The notes beneath the pieces were generated by a model. That model did no database searches. It was not told the origin of the DNA and worked only from the letters and a program-made list of their open reading frames with translations. Shown here in pieces: positions 53,685-64,000 of a DNA stretch of 64,000 nucleotides. The stretch is from Thalassospira australica (lineage in GTDB: Bacteria > Pseudomonadota > Alphaproteobacteria > Rhodospirillales > Thalassospiraceae), in NCBI RefSeq assembly GCF_000763295.1, contig NZ_JRJE01000005.1, positions 186,001 to 250,000 of the forward strand, written 5' to 3'. Made by a program: the position numbers and the translations under genes. Numbering within the stretch: position 1 is the first letter of the stretch; each line of letters starts with the position of its first letter.

Positions 53685-54222
53685 CGGATCTCTTTCATCA
53701 TCGGACGCAAATAGCAGCGTATCTTGCTTCTAGTCGCAACCGATTTAAATCCGGTAAACCCAATCCCAATGTGCTTTTCATCACAGCGCAGGTAATTAAC
53801 ACGCACATATTCAGATCAAGATGCGCATCTCATCATCAGGTTGGTGCGGATGCGGCCTTGATAATGGCAATGGCACCGTGTTTGGAAAATACCGGGATCG
53901 AACCAGACGCACCTTATCTGCATCACCAATTGATCGATGAAAACCCACCCCGATCATATGGCAAATCGTGCCTTCTACTGATTAAAACCGATAAAGCTTA
54001 GCTCACGGCGAGTGCGGCAACCGCAATCACGCCAAAGGCGATCAAATGGATCATGCTCAGTCTCCTGATTTGGGTCGTTAACAACCATGCCCCATCTGTT
54101 CTGAACACAGAACAGGAGGACGATGCATGAAGTTTTAAAATGGGAAACGGGTAATTTAATGGCAGAATCAGGCCATTCCGTGCCGATCAACACCGACAAG
54201 GTTGCTGATCGCAAAAGTGGAA
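53685..54222. other. 538-bp mainly non-coding gap before tRNA-Leu
   Basis: No long gene is convincing. On the minus strand a 19-codon frame (53998-54054) with a good ribosome site is described separately. An inverted repeat CTGTTCTG-AACA-CAGAACAG (54096-54115) lies next to it. The remaining plus-strand frames lack ribosome sites and homology. Confidence 0.4.
53998..54054 (-). CDS. Possible 18-residue hydrophobic peptide
   Basis: MIHLIAFGVIAVAALAVS, then TAA. CAGGAGA lies seven bases before the ATG, a strong site for such a short frame. The peptide is one hydrophobic helix, like small membrane proteins or type I toxins. There is no clear antisense partner, so a toxin role is open. It could also be a leader or chance. 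Confidence 0.35.
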   Translation of the reverse strand: MIHLIAFGVIAVAALAVS

Positions 54223-54225
54223 TGG

Positions 54226-54309
54226 TGCGGGCGGCCGGACTTGAACCGGCAAAGCCTTAGGGCTGACGGATTTTAAGTCCGCTGCGTTTACCAATTTCGC
54301 CACGCCCGC
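54226..54309 (-). tRNA. tRNA-Leu (anticodon TAA)
   Basis: 84 nt plus encoded CCA (54223-54225). Acceptor GCGGGCG pairs with CGCCCGC. The anticodon loop CTTAAAA gives anticodon TAA and reads UUA codons. A long variable arm (about 15 nt, CAGCCCTAAGGCTTTG) marks a class II leucine tRNA. The T arm is CCGG-TTCAAGT-CCGG. The D loop has the usual GG. It stands alone, with no integrase gene or attachment-type repeat near it. Confidence 0.95.
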
Positions 54310-54523
54310 AGATCGTGCCGTTACCGGTTTTGTACCGGTAAAAAAGGGTTCTAGCGTGGGTTTGTTTTCGACGCAACATTCTATTGTCGTTTTCCCCAAT
54401 ACCATCAGCTTGACTGGAAGTTTGCGCCGACATTGCGGCAGGATTGCCCGTGTTTCTCCACAATGCCTGCATGTTTTTGCGGCAACATGGCCGTCAATTC
54501 ACAACCGACATGCGCGCAGTTTC

Positions 54524-55909
54524 ATGCACCGGCACTTGCAAACAGTCCTGATTGCCGCGACTTGTCTTGCGGCCACAGCCATTGCACATCGCCGCGAGAT
54601 ATATACGGCCATGGTGATCCCGCAGGCATTCGCCCGCGACCAACACGTACGTCCGGATGCACCCGTTTTGCGTAGCGAAACCATCAACCGTTCGGAAAAC
54701 AGGCTTCGGCATATGAACCGCCTGTATAACAAAATGGATGATGATCTTTACGACACAAAAATCACGCCATTTTTCCTCAATACTGCACAGCTACCAAGTG
54801 CGCCGGATGGATTGCAGTTTGGCGGCGCCGCCGGAACATACAGCGGCCGCGAAGCGCTTAGCTCGCTAGCTGGTCAAATTGATTTTGATAGTGCGGCAGG
54901 AACCTTTCCTTTTCAGGCCCGCGGCCCAAACGCACCACTGAGCATCTGGGTTTCGGGCAATCAGACGTCGCTAAGCAATCATATCTCGGAGGGCGGATAC
55001 GATCCGCAACTTGGCGGTGACACGCTATCGATTGATAGCGGGGTCGACTATATGCTTGATGATGGTTTGGTTGTCGGCCTTGGCGTTGGCTGGGGCAATA
55101 CAGAAGGCACGATCGGCGCCCATCAGTTACGATTTCGCGAAACCAGCCTGTCTGTTACACCCTATTTGGTGGCGCGCATGACAGACTGGCTGAACCTGCG
55201 TGGCAGCCTAAGCTTCGGTCAAAGCGACATCCATCAATCCGCGACCGGCGAAGTCCCCGATAATCTGGCCTATGCCCGTACACGTGATAGCCACACTGTA
55301 TCAAGCAGCATCGGCTTTGGTTCACACTACGAACTGGGTTTCATTCCGCTATCGGTTTCGCTTGATGGGGATATGATTACGGCGCGGGAATATTTCGCCT
55401 CTGCCCGTGCGGTAAATGGCGATCGGATTGCCGACAGCATCGCCCATACACAAACCTTTGATGGCACGGCAGAAATGCGATTGCACTTGGGTAACCAAAC
55501 CCATGCGTTCACACCTTTTTCCGGGCGCGATGAAACAATCGCGATGATGAACCAGAACTTCGGGCGCAGTGGGGTGTCGCGCTATTTTGTTGGCAGTGAA
55601 TATGCCTATACCCCGCTTGGTTTCAACATCGAGATGCGTGGCTTTCGCGAAACGGCAACCGATACATCCATACTCGAAGGTGTGCGTTCGGAAATCAACG
55701 TAACGCGTGATCTGCCCGGCAACTGGGGCACGGTCAATCCGCATGTCATGACCGAAAGCACCAACCAGTATCTGGAGCTTGGCGGTGGGCTCACCCACGA
55801 TTGGGGACAAATCCCCGGACAACTAAGGTTGGAAATGCGCCGAACATTCAGCTACGAGGTCCAGCAAGGGGAATTCTCAAGCCTGGTGACCATCGATTTC
55901 CCGTTTTGA
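54524..55909 (+). CDS. Outer-membrane beta-barrel protein (autotransporter-barrel-like)
   Basis: 461 residues from ATG 54524, with a plausible signal peptide (TVLIAATCLAATAIA). After a ~75-residue polar linker, the region from ~residue 100 shows alternating strands with aromatic ends, repeated LSVTPYLVARMTDWLNLRGSL-type hairpins and a final Phe (VTIDFPF). The terminal aromatic is the BAM recognition mark. It has no long passenger domain, so it is closer to a stand-alone barrel of the autotransporter/OmpA-like type. The frame extends upstream to 54356, but that would lack a signal. No neighbour explains it. Function unknown. Confidence 0.7.
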   Translation: MHRHLQTVLIAATCLAATAIAHRREIYTAMVIPQAFARDQHVRPDAPVLRSETINRSENRLRHMNRLYNKMDDDLYDTKITPFFLNTAQLPSAPDGLQFGGAAGTYSGREALSSLAGQIDFDSAAGTFPFQARGPNAPLSIWVSGNQTSLSNHISEGGYDPQLGGDTLSIDSGVDYMLDDGLVVGLGVGWGNTEGTIGAHQLRFRETSLSVTPYLVARMTDWLNLRGSLSFGQSDIHQSATGEVPDNLAYARTRDSHTVSSSIGFGSHYELGFIPLSVSLDGDMITAREYFASARAVNGDRIADSIAHTQTFDGTAEMRLHLGNQTHAFTPFSGRDETIAMMNQNFGRSGVSRYFVGSEYAYTPLGFNIEMRGFRETATDTSILEGVRSEINVTRDLPGNWGTVNPHVMTESTNQYLELGGGLTHDWGQIPGQLRLEMRRTFSYEVQQGEFSSLVTIDFPF

Positions 55910-56067
55910 GGCACAGATCAAAAGCAACGCGGATTGAATGACACCAAGGAACCAAAGAAAATCCAGACCATCGCGTTAAAACGGGCGGCATTTACATCTT
56001 GCTATTGGCGCAGGAGTCTGTGACGAGTAGGCTTAAACCATAACGAAAATTCCAGCAGGTTTGCGCC

Positions 56068-56754
56068 ATGACCAAGCCCGATCTTGAGACACGCACTGTC
56101 ACATCCAACGATGAACCGACACCGCCGGTCTTTGATCACACCTTTCAGAAGCAGTTCATTGATCTTCTGCTGTGGCGGCGCGACGTGCGGCGCTTTCGGA
56201 CCGACCCGATCCCGCAAGACGACATTGATGATTTGATCAAGGAAGCCTGCCTTGCCCCGTCTGTCGGCAATTGTCAGCCATGGCGCTTTGTAAAGGTCAA
56301 TGACCCAAAACGGCGCAAATCCATCCGCGACAGTTTTGAACGCGCGAATACCGAAGCGCTTAATGATTATCACGGCGAACGGGCCAAGCTTTATGCATCG
56401 CTGAAATTGCAGGGCATGGATCAGGCCCCGATACAGCTTGCCGTATTTGCCGACGAGGAAACGGAAGCCGGCATGGGTCTTGGGCGCAAAACCATGCCTG
56501 AAATGCTTGATTATTCTGCCGTGGCGGCGGTGCAGCTGCTGTGGCTTGCCGCACGTGTCAAAGGCATCGGCGTTGGCTGGGTTTCGATCCTTGAACCCGA
56601 TGTGGTTGGCAGAACCCTTGATGTGCCCGAACACTGGCGTTTGATCGCATATCTGTGCATCGGCTATCCCGAAGAAGACCACGTTGTCCCCGAACTGGTG
56701 CGCGAAGGTTGGCAGGAACGCATTGATCCTGATGCGCTGACACTCGAACGCTGA
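56068..56754 (+). CDS. bluB: 5,6-dimethylbenzimidazole synthase BluB
   Basis: 228 residues, nitroreductase-fold flavoenzyme that breaks down FMNH2 with oxygen to give DMB, the lower ligand of cobalamin. LLWRRDVRRFRTDPIP near residue 35 and SVGNCQPWRFVKV near 68 form the FMN site. ALNDYHGERAKLY, TMPEMLDYSAVAAVQLLWLAAR and GVGWVSILEP are typical for BluB rather than general nitroreductases. The start has no strong ribosome site. No other cob gene or cobalamin riboswitch is next to it. Assignment is good, but other nitroreductases of this fold are hard to exclude fully. Confidence 0.88.
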   Translation: MTKPDLETRTVTSNDEPTPPVFDHTFQKQFIDLLLWRRDVRRFRTDPIPQDDIDDLIKEACLAPSVGNCQPWRFVKVNDPKRRKSIRDSFERANTEALNDYHGERAKLYASLKLQGMDQAPIQLAVFADEETEAGMGLGRKTMPEMLDYSAVAAVQLLWLAARVKGIGVGWVSILEPDVVGRTLDVPEHWRLIAYLCIGYPEEDHVVPELVREGWQERIDPDALTLER

Positions 56755-56795
56755 TCTCGCAACATCAATTATTTGTTCTCAAGCGCAAGGAATTC

Positions 56796-57053
56796 ATGAT
56801 GTCTGGCCAAGAAAGCGGACCAAACACTCCCAACGAACAGCCCAAAAAGAAAGGGCTGTCGACCAGGGCTTATTTCAAGATCATTGGTTACTTGCTGACC
56901 GCAGGCTGGGTGGGTTTCATTCTCGCGGCATCGGGTGGGGATTCAAACCACCCCTTGTTTGATTATATCTTTATCGTCCCGCTGGTCGGTTGGATTATCG
57001 GTATGCTGGTTGCGCGCATGATGACGAAGAAATCTGGCGCAGATCACAGCTGA
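56796..57053 (+). CDS. Small membrane protein, unknown function
   Basis: 85 residues, with AAGGA five bases upstream of the ATG. A polar N-terminus (Gln/Asn/Pro/Lys-rich) is followed by two transmembrane segments, roughly residues 28-47 and 52-75, with a basic tail. No known motif. It is 41 bp after bluB on the same strand and may be co-transcribed, but a functional link is not evident. Confidence 0.6.
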   Translation: MMSGQESGPNTPNEQPKKKGLSTRAYFKIIGYLLTAGWVGFILAASGGDSNHPLFDYIFIVPLVGWIIGMLVARMMTKKSGADHS

Positions 57054-57099
57054 AACCCCGGTTAAAGGGCACAAAAGGCATCCGGGTTCGGTATTTGAT

Positions 57100-57456
57100 T
57101 TATCTATCGTCACCGGAATCGCGGTTGCGGGTGCGTTCATCACGATAACGGTCATCATCGGAAAAACCGCCCAACGTCATGATACCGATGCCAAGGCTGA
57201 TCCCGCCGAAAGTGATAAACAGGCCAAAAAACAGCAAAAAGATAAAGATCGGCGCATCGCGTGATGCTGTGGCAAGGCTGTAAATCCCGCCAATATCAAA
57301 AAACAGCACCAGTGCGCCAAACACCAGCGCGCCGACACCGCCATAGGCGGTATGTTCAATCATAAAACGCACAATCGAACGCGCCTCACGCGCAGCCTGA
57401 CTGTTGCGGACCTCATCTGATGTGTCGTTTTTGGATTTGCGGTCTGGCTTCGTCAT
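57100..57456 (-). CDS. Small membrane protein with charged tails
   Basis: 118 residues, ATG 57456 with GAGGGAAAG upstream. Charged N-terminus (residues 1-30, basic), two membrane segments (~35-60 and ~68-92) and an Arg/Asp-rich C-terminal tail (DDRYRDERTRNRDSGDDR). Convergent with the preceding small membrane gene with 46 bp between the stops. No family recognised. Confidence 0.55.
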   Translation of the reverse strand: MTKPDRKSKNDTSDEVRNSQAAREARSIVRFMIEHTAYGGVGALVFGALVLFFDIGGIYSLATASRDAPIFIFLLFFGLFITFGGISLGIGIMTLGGFSDDDRYRDERTRNRDSGDDR

Positions 57457-57549
57457 GTTCTTTCCCTCACAAGGTCAGAACAATTCTAGACGCCGTTGCC
57501 ACCAAATTCCTTGATCAAACGCAATGGCGGGGCCGGAAGGTTCCCGTGA

Positions 57550-58308
57550 TCAGACAGCGCCGGTATCTTCGATCACGTCACGACCACCATCGGTGATGGC
57601 GGTGCGAATGCGTTCTGAGGCCTGATTGACGTCATCGGGGTTTTCACCGCGCACCACCAGCGTCGTGCCCAGCTTGCCTTCGCGCAGGAACGGGTAGGAT
57701 CCGATATCGGTTGCCGGAAAATCCCCCTGAATTTCGGCCAACACCCTGGCAATCGTTCCTTCGGGGATATAGCCCCCTACAGACCGCGATACCATCGGCT
57801 TTCCGCCGATCAGTTGATGTTTGATGCCCTGGAACATGGCCTGCATGATCATGGGCACGCCAGCCATGACATAGACATTTTCCATGCGAAAACCCGGCGC
57901 CTTGGAAATCGGGTTCTGGATCAATTCCGCCCCGACCGGGACATGGGCCATACGCAAACGGGCTTCGTTCAGGTCTTCGGGGTTTTCGTAATGACTTTTG
58001 AGCAGTTCATGCGCATCGGCATTGAGTTCGATCGGCACCCCGAATGCCCTGGCAACACATTCAGATGTGATGTCGTCATGGGTCGGGCCGATCCCGCCGG
58101 TGGTAAAGACGTAATCGAATTTTGCCCGGCACTCATTAAGCGTGGCAATGATGGTGTCTTCGATATCGGGAATAACGCGGGTTTCCGCCAGACGCACGCC
58201 AAGCTTGTTCAGTTCTTCTGCCAGATAGGGCAGATTCTTGTCATGCGTACGGCCAGACAGGATTTCATTGCCGATGATAATCAGACAGGCGCGGACCGGA
58301 TCAGACAT
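57550..58308 (-). CDS. CinA/MoaB-type molybdopterin-binding-domain protein
   Basis: 252 residues. One MoCF-biosynth (MoaB/MogA-like) domain: IIIGNEILSGRTHDKNLPYLAEEL at the start and TTGGIGPTHDDIT near residue 69, the pocket of the family. It matches the N-terminal half of CinA; the C-terminal deamidase domain of full CinA is absent, as in many alphaproteobacterial forms. Possible roles are competence/damage-inducible or nicotinamide nucleotide metabolism; molybdopterin binding in vivo is not shown. It is 66 bp downstream of mutT on the same strand. Confidence 0.85.
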   Translation of the reverse strand: MSDPVRACLIIIGNEILSGRTHDKNLPYLAEELNKLGVRLAETRVIPDIEDTIIATLNECRAKFDYVFTTGGIGPTHDDITSECVARAFGVPIELNADAHELLKSHYENPEDLNEARLRMAHVPVGAELIQNPISKAPGFRMENVYVMAGVPMIMQAMFQGIKHQLIGGKPMVSRSVGGYIPEGTIARVLAEIQGDFPATDIGSYPFLREGKLGTTLVVRGENPDDVNQASERIRTAITDGGRDVIEDTGAV

Positions 58309-58373
58309 TATAACCCCACAACTTCACTCAAACGTTTCTTCCCGCGTCCATACGGCCCCAAATGGGGAATGGC

Positions 58374-58835
58374 TCACAGGAAATCGCGCAACATTGCCAC
58401 AAGCGGCACATCGGCAGGCGGCATCGGATAATCGCCCAAACGCACCGGGCGCACCCATTTGACCTTTTGGCCTTCCATCGGGGTAATTTCCCCTTTCCAG
58501 ACGCGGCACAGATAAAGTGGCATCATCAGATGGAAGTCATCATAGGTAAATGAGGCGAACGTAAAGGGTGCCAGACAGCTTTCGGTAATGTCGATGCCAA
58601 GCTCTTCCTTGAGCTCACGCACCAGCGCCATTTCCGGAGTTTCACCGGCTTCGACCTTGCCGCCGGGGAACTCCCAAAGGCCTGCCATCGACTTGCCTTC
58701 CGGGCGCTGCGCAATCAGCACACGATGATCGACGTCAACCAGCGCAACCGCGCTGACGAAAACAGTTTTATCTGGCGTTTTGCCTTGGCGCAGGTCAATC
58801 GACATGCAGCCTTTATCTGGTTGTTGTATTGTCAT
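58374..58835 (-). CDS. mutT: 8-oxo-dGTP diphosphatase MutT
   Basis: 153 residues. The Nudix box GX5EX7REUXEEXGU is complete (starts at GGKVEAGE, residues ~53-75). The KSMAGLWEFPGGK lead and VKWVRPVRLGDYPMP near the end are typical of MutT, which removes 8-oxo-dGTP from the pool. Start ATG 58835; the Met11 form (58805) is shorter by ten residues. It diverges from the lipoprotein hydrolase gene. In many alphaproteobacteria argJ lies between mutT and secA, but not here. Confidence 0.88.
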   Translation of the reverse strand: MTIQQPDKGCMSIDLRQGKTPDKTVFVSAVALVDVDHRVLIAQRPEGKSMAGLWEFPGGKVEAGETPEMALVRELKEELGIDITESCLAPFTFASFTYDDFHLMMPLYLCRVWKGEITPMEGQKVKWVRPVRLGDYPMPPADVPLVAMLRDFL

Positions 58836-58951
58836 GGCACTGTTTTATCGCGCCATCAAACCTTCGCCAAGCACAGAAAATATCAAACTGCCCGCCAACA
58901 GATCACGTACAGAAGAAATCAAAAAGTTCTGCCATAACAAAGGCCACCTGA

Positions 58952-59869
58952 ATGCCGCCTGTCAAACCTGCACGTCGCCGCCGAAATGCGTTCCCACACC
59001 GATTTTTGGGCGTTACGGCCAATTCTTTCATCGCTGTTTTCATGCTTGCGGGCTGTGACAAGCTTGGGGCCTATAATCATTGGCAGGCGGGCGATACCAA
59101 ACCCGATGTGATCGACCTTTCCTATGGTGCGGATGACCGACAGGTTCTGGATCTTTATCTGCCCGACAAATCGATGCAACCGGCCCCGCTTTTGATCTGG
59201 ATTTATGGCGGATCATGGGATTCGGGGGACAAGGCCAAATATGCCTTTGTCGCCAAACGGTTCACTGAACTTGGCTATGCGGTTGCCATCCCGGATTACC
59301 GTTTGGTGCCTGACATCCATTTCCCGGCTTTCATCACGGACACGGCATCCGCCATCGCCCGCATGAAGGATTATGCAGATACCAACCCAGACCATATCAA
59401 AACCGGACCAGTGATACTGGCAGGCCATTCAGCGGGTGCCTATAACGCCGTGCAGGTTGTGGCTGACCAACGGTATTTGCGTGATGTCGGGCTTGATGCC
59501 ACGCACATCAGCGGGATCATCGGCCTGTCGGGGCCTTATGATTTTCATCCCTATGATGTGACCGCAACCCAAGACGCCTTTGGCGAAACACCTGCCCATC
59601 AAAGCCAACCGGTCGAGATGGATCTGGCCCATATGCCGCCGCTTTTGCTTGTTACCGGAACACGTGACCACACTGTTTTCCCGCGCAATTCGCGCAGGCT
59701 TGCAGAACTGGCCCCAACCGCGCAACTGATTGAAATTGACGAAGCCGGGCACGCCGGAACGCTGATTGCGCTTGGGTTTTATTTAACGACGGACAAAGCG
59801 GTTCTCGAACCGGTCAAACAGTTTCTTGAAAACCGGCATCCAACATCACGGTTAACCGCGCAGCAATGA
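58952..59869 (+). CDS. Lipoprotein alpha/beta hydrolase (esterase-like)
   Basis: 305 residues. An Arg-rich lead, a hydrophobic stretch and the lipobox LAGC (Cys35) predict a lipid-anchored, periplasm-facing protein. The hydrolase fold has the oxyanion loop IYGGSWDSGDK (in place of HGGG), the nucleophile elbow GHSAG with Ser160, an acid near TGTRDHTVFP and a base in DEAGHAGTL near residue 260. It resembles the carboxylesterase / hormone-sensitive-lipase group. Substrate unknown. Start ATG 58952; convergent with secA through a shared terminator. Confidence 0.82.
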   Translation: MPPVKPARRRRNAFPHRFLGVTANSFIAVFMLAGCDKLGAYNHWQAGDTKPDVIDLSYGADDRQVLDLYLPDKSMQPAPLLIWIYGGSWDSGDKAKYAFVAKRFTELGYAVAIPDYRLVPDIHFPAFITDTASAIARMKDYADTNPDHIKTGPVILAGHSAGAYNAVQVVADQRYLRDVGLDATHISGIIGLSGPYDFHPYDVTATQDAFGETPAHQSQPVEMDLAHMPPLLLVTGTRDHTVFPRNSRRLAELAPTAQLIEIDEAGHAGTLIALGFYLTTDKAVLEPVKQFLENRHPTSRLTAQQ

Positions 59870-59873
59870 TCAA

Positions 59874-59908
59874 CAAAAAACGCGCTTTCCGATGAAAGCG
59901 CGTTTTTC
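59874..59908. terminator. Intrinsic terminator, bidirectional
   Basis: AAAAAACGCGCTTTC, loop CGAT, GAAAGCGCGTTTTT. A perfect stem with A- and T-runs, between the hydrolase gene and secA; it serves both. Confidence 0.93.
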
Positions 59909-59930
59909 ATTTCAACCATGCCCTTCAGGA

Positions 59931-62639
<2,709 letters not shown>

Positions 62640-62971
62640 TAATACGTTCCTGAACAAATGAATAAGACACTATGAGCCCCGATATAAGCCGGAGCCCGAT
62701 CACAGATAGAACCCTGTCTGCCATCTGTCAACGGAACGAACCAATATCGCTAATGTTGGGCCGGAATTTACAATCCTGCGCACCTGATCAGGAGCAAATT
62801 CGCCCCATCGGCCCGATGCAACTAGCCATGCGGATACCTTCCTGCTTGAGAAATGCAAAATTTAATCGTATTATGCGCGTTAAAGTTTCAAACCCTAACA
62901 GAGCATGTAGCTCGTTTTGGCGCGCGGGAATGTCCCGGTAGCGACGCCAAATACATCCTCAGGAGGAGGAT
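62640..62971. other. 332-bp divergent gap upstream of secA and the edge gene
   Basis: No convincing gene. An 89-codon frame at 62672 has no ribosome site and overlaps the promoter described below. AT-rich near 62850-62890. It should hold the promoters of both secA and the edge gene. Confidence 0.5.
62846..62874 (+). promoter_or_regulatory. Sigma70-type promoter for the edge gene
   Basis: TTGAGA (-35), 17-bp spacer, TATTAT (-10). The predicted transcript would start near 62881, about 90 nt before the ATG at 62972. Confidence 0.6.
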
Positions 62972-64000
62972 ATGGTCGATTTTTCCGCGCTAAATCCGTT
63001 TCGCCAAGGTCAGACAAGCCTTCAGGATACGCGTCAGCCCCTTGCAAAAACCAGTCCCGATGCCGGTCAGAATTCTGCGCAAGCCCGATCTGATGCGCGC
63101 ACCCGTGTCGACCCGGTGGCATTGTCTGATGACGCCCTTGCAGCCCATAACGAAAGCCAGAAGCTTGTCCCTGCGACGGGCAAGGCCCTTTCATCTGAAC
63201 CGCTGACAACCGATGAGCTGTTTGAGCGTGCCCTTGATGCATCGCTTGAGCTGATCCGCGGCAGTGTTGAAGAAATGTTTGCCCTGTCTGGCATGTCCGA
63301 AGAAGACGCGATTGCCGCGACCAACACCATGTTCAATGGCATTCGTGACGCGGCTCAGGGGCAGGACCAGTTCGAATTTTCCTTTGATCAGGCCATCGCC
63401 AGCCATAGCAAAACCGCCATTTCTTACGCCGGTGCTGATGGCGCTGCGGTTGGTGTGTCCGAAACCGCAATGATGGCGGTGCAATCGCTTGATATCAGCA
63501 TCAACAACGAAACCGGTGAGTTCTCGTTTAATTACGAGGCTGCCAAGGTCGAAGTTGTTCGAACCGAAGCCATCGCCATTGGCAACAGCATGGGTGCCGC
63601 CCTTGGTGCACTTGGCAACGTCATGAATGGCTTGGGTGGCGGATCGTTGGTCAATATGCTTGGCAATCCGGCCTCTGCCGAAGATGGCGGACTTCTGTTT
63701 GATATCAATGACAACGGAGTCGCCGAATTCATCCGTGAACTGATGAATGCAACTGTCGGTACCGACGATACCGCGGGCGAGGCTGAAGATGGCGCGACAG
63801 CCGGTGCCGCGCCAACCAATGGTCAGGCGATTGCCGCAGAACGTATGGCCGCATTGAATGCCCAGATCACCGAACAGTTCATGGAACAGGCGACCCTGAT
63901 TGTACGCAGCATCAATCAACCCGCCCCTGACGCCGGTGAAGGCGCAGGTCCGCTTCAGCTTACCGTCGATATGATGATGCCGATGGGCCGCTTTGGGCAG
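62972..64000 (+). CDS. Large unrecognised protein, 3' truncated by the window
   Basis: At least 343 residues, open to the window end, so the C-terminus is not seen. AGGAGGAGGAT directly precedes the ATG and a sigma70-like promoter lies upstream, so it is a real gene. The first ~80 residues are polar and disordered (Gln/Ser/Asp/Thr). Residues ~85-220 are mainly helical with regular Ala/Glu/Thr patterns. FDINDNGVAEFIREL near residue 245 is like a calcium-binding EF-hand/dockerin loop, though incomplete. The stretch TAGAAPTNGQ is flexible. No signal peptide. I do not recognise the family; possibilities include a secreted flagellar or surface protein. Confidence 0.75.
   Translation, partial: MVDFSALNPFRQGQTSLQDTRQPLAKTSPDAGQNSAQARSDARTRVDPVALSDDALAAHNESQKLVPATGKALSSEPLTTDELFERALDASLELIRGSVEEMFALSGMSEEDAIAATNTMFNGIRDAAQGQDQFEFSFDQAIASHSKTAISYAGADGAAVGVSETAMMAVQSLDISINNETGEFSFNYEAAKVEVVRTEAIAIGNSMGAALGALGNVMNGLGGGSLVNMLGNPASAEDGGLLFDINDNGVAEFIRELMNATVGTDDTAGEAEDGATAGAAPTNGQAIAAERMAALNAQITEQFMEQATLIVRSINQPAPDAGEGAGPLQLTVDMMMPMGRFGQ

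Noticed and set aside
54123-54260. 45-codon plus-strand frame running into the tRNA
   Set aside because: The ribosome site is only two bases from the ATG and the frame reads the antisense of tRNA-Leu.
54226-54309. tRNA-Leu as an integration site for a mobile island
   Set aside because: No integrase, no repeated tRNA end and no change of composition next to it.
62672-62941. 89-codon frame upstream of the edge gene
   Set aside because: No ribosome site, poor composition, and it covers the promoter of the edge gene.
63191-63919. 242-codon minus-strand frame opposite the edge gene
   Set aside because: The plus strand has a longer frame with a perfect ribosome site and promoter; the minus frame has neither.

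Overview
The window is chromosomal DNA from an alphaproteobacterium, most likely a marine or soil member of the Rhodospirillales close to Thalassospira. That placement is my inference. It rests on moderate GC content, the metX-metW pair, a DUF3572-type protein, extended PstC/PstA permeases, a BluB-type DMB synthase, and the uvrC-pgsA-moaE and tyrC-hisC-chorismate mutase gene orders. I see no rRNA, phage, insertion sequence or CRISPR array. Most of the window is ordinary housekeeping DNA.

Layout. 0-2.1 kb: the end of ftsX, a YdcF-type protein and a PlsC-type acyltransferase. 2.1-7.8 kb (minus): two EamA-type exporters flanking a ChaC-type glutathione-degrading enzyme, then tyrC, hisC and a chorismate mutase with an unusual tail. 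7.8-11 kb (plus): metX-metW behind a structured leader, then a lipoprotein and a small helical protein. 11-17 kb (minus): moaE, pgsA, uvrC, folB, a pteridine-reductase-like SDR and a Na+/Ca2+ exchanger. 17.2-19 kb: a CPA2 cation/proton antiporter. 19-25.4 kb (minus): the complete pstSCAB-phoU-phoB phosphate operon behind a recognisable Pho box. 25.7-30.3 kb: a small helical protein and glcDEF (glycolate oxidase). 30.3-33.8 kb: pyruvate carboxylase. 34-36.3 kb: a Cache-domain histidine kinase and NarL-type regulator, divergent from pyc, with a perfect GntR/PdhR-like palindrome between them.

36.4-45.1 kb is the least ordinary part. It holds a secreted HExxH protein, a DksA/TraR-type protein, an unrecognised 404-residue protein, a small protein with a FliF-like tail, a lone family-5 periplasmic binding protein followed 45 bp later by a TTG-started hybrid sensor kinase, and two tiny proteins with similar C-termini. 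45.3-51.3 kb is gltB and gltD. 51.5-54 kb carries uppP, a GNAT acetyltransferase, a DUF3572 protein and a small membrane protein. After tRNA-Leu(TAA) come an outer-membrane beta-barrel gene, bluB, two small membrane proteins, a CinA/MoaB-type protein, mutT, a lipoprotein alpha/beta hydrolase and secA. At the right edge is a 343-codon open gene that runs off the window.

Themes. Phosphate uptake and its control (pst-phoU-phoB), nitrogen assimilation (gltBD), glycolate oxidation with anaplerosis (glcDEF, pyc) and amino-acid biosynthesis (tyrC, hisC, metXW) dominate. The best candidate for an undescribed system is the binding-protein/hybrid-kinase module at 39.8-44.2 kb with its two small companions. 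Several sharp palindromes (9.8, 34.0 and 51.5 kb) and a pair of mutually exclusive hairpins ahead of metX are further regulatory candidates.
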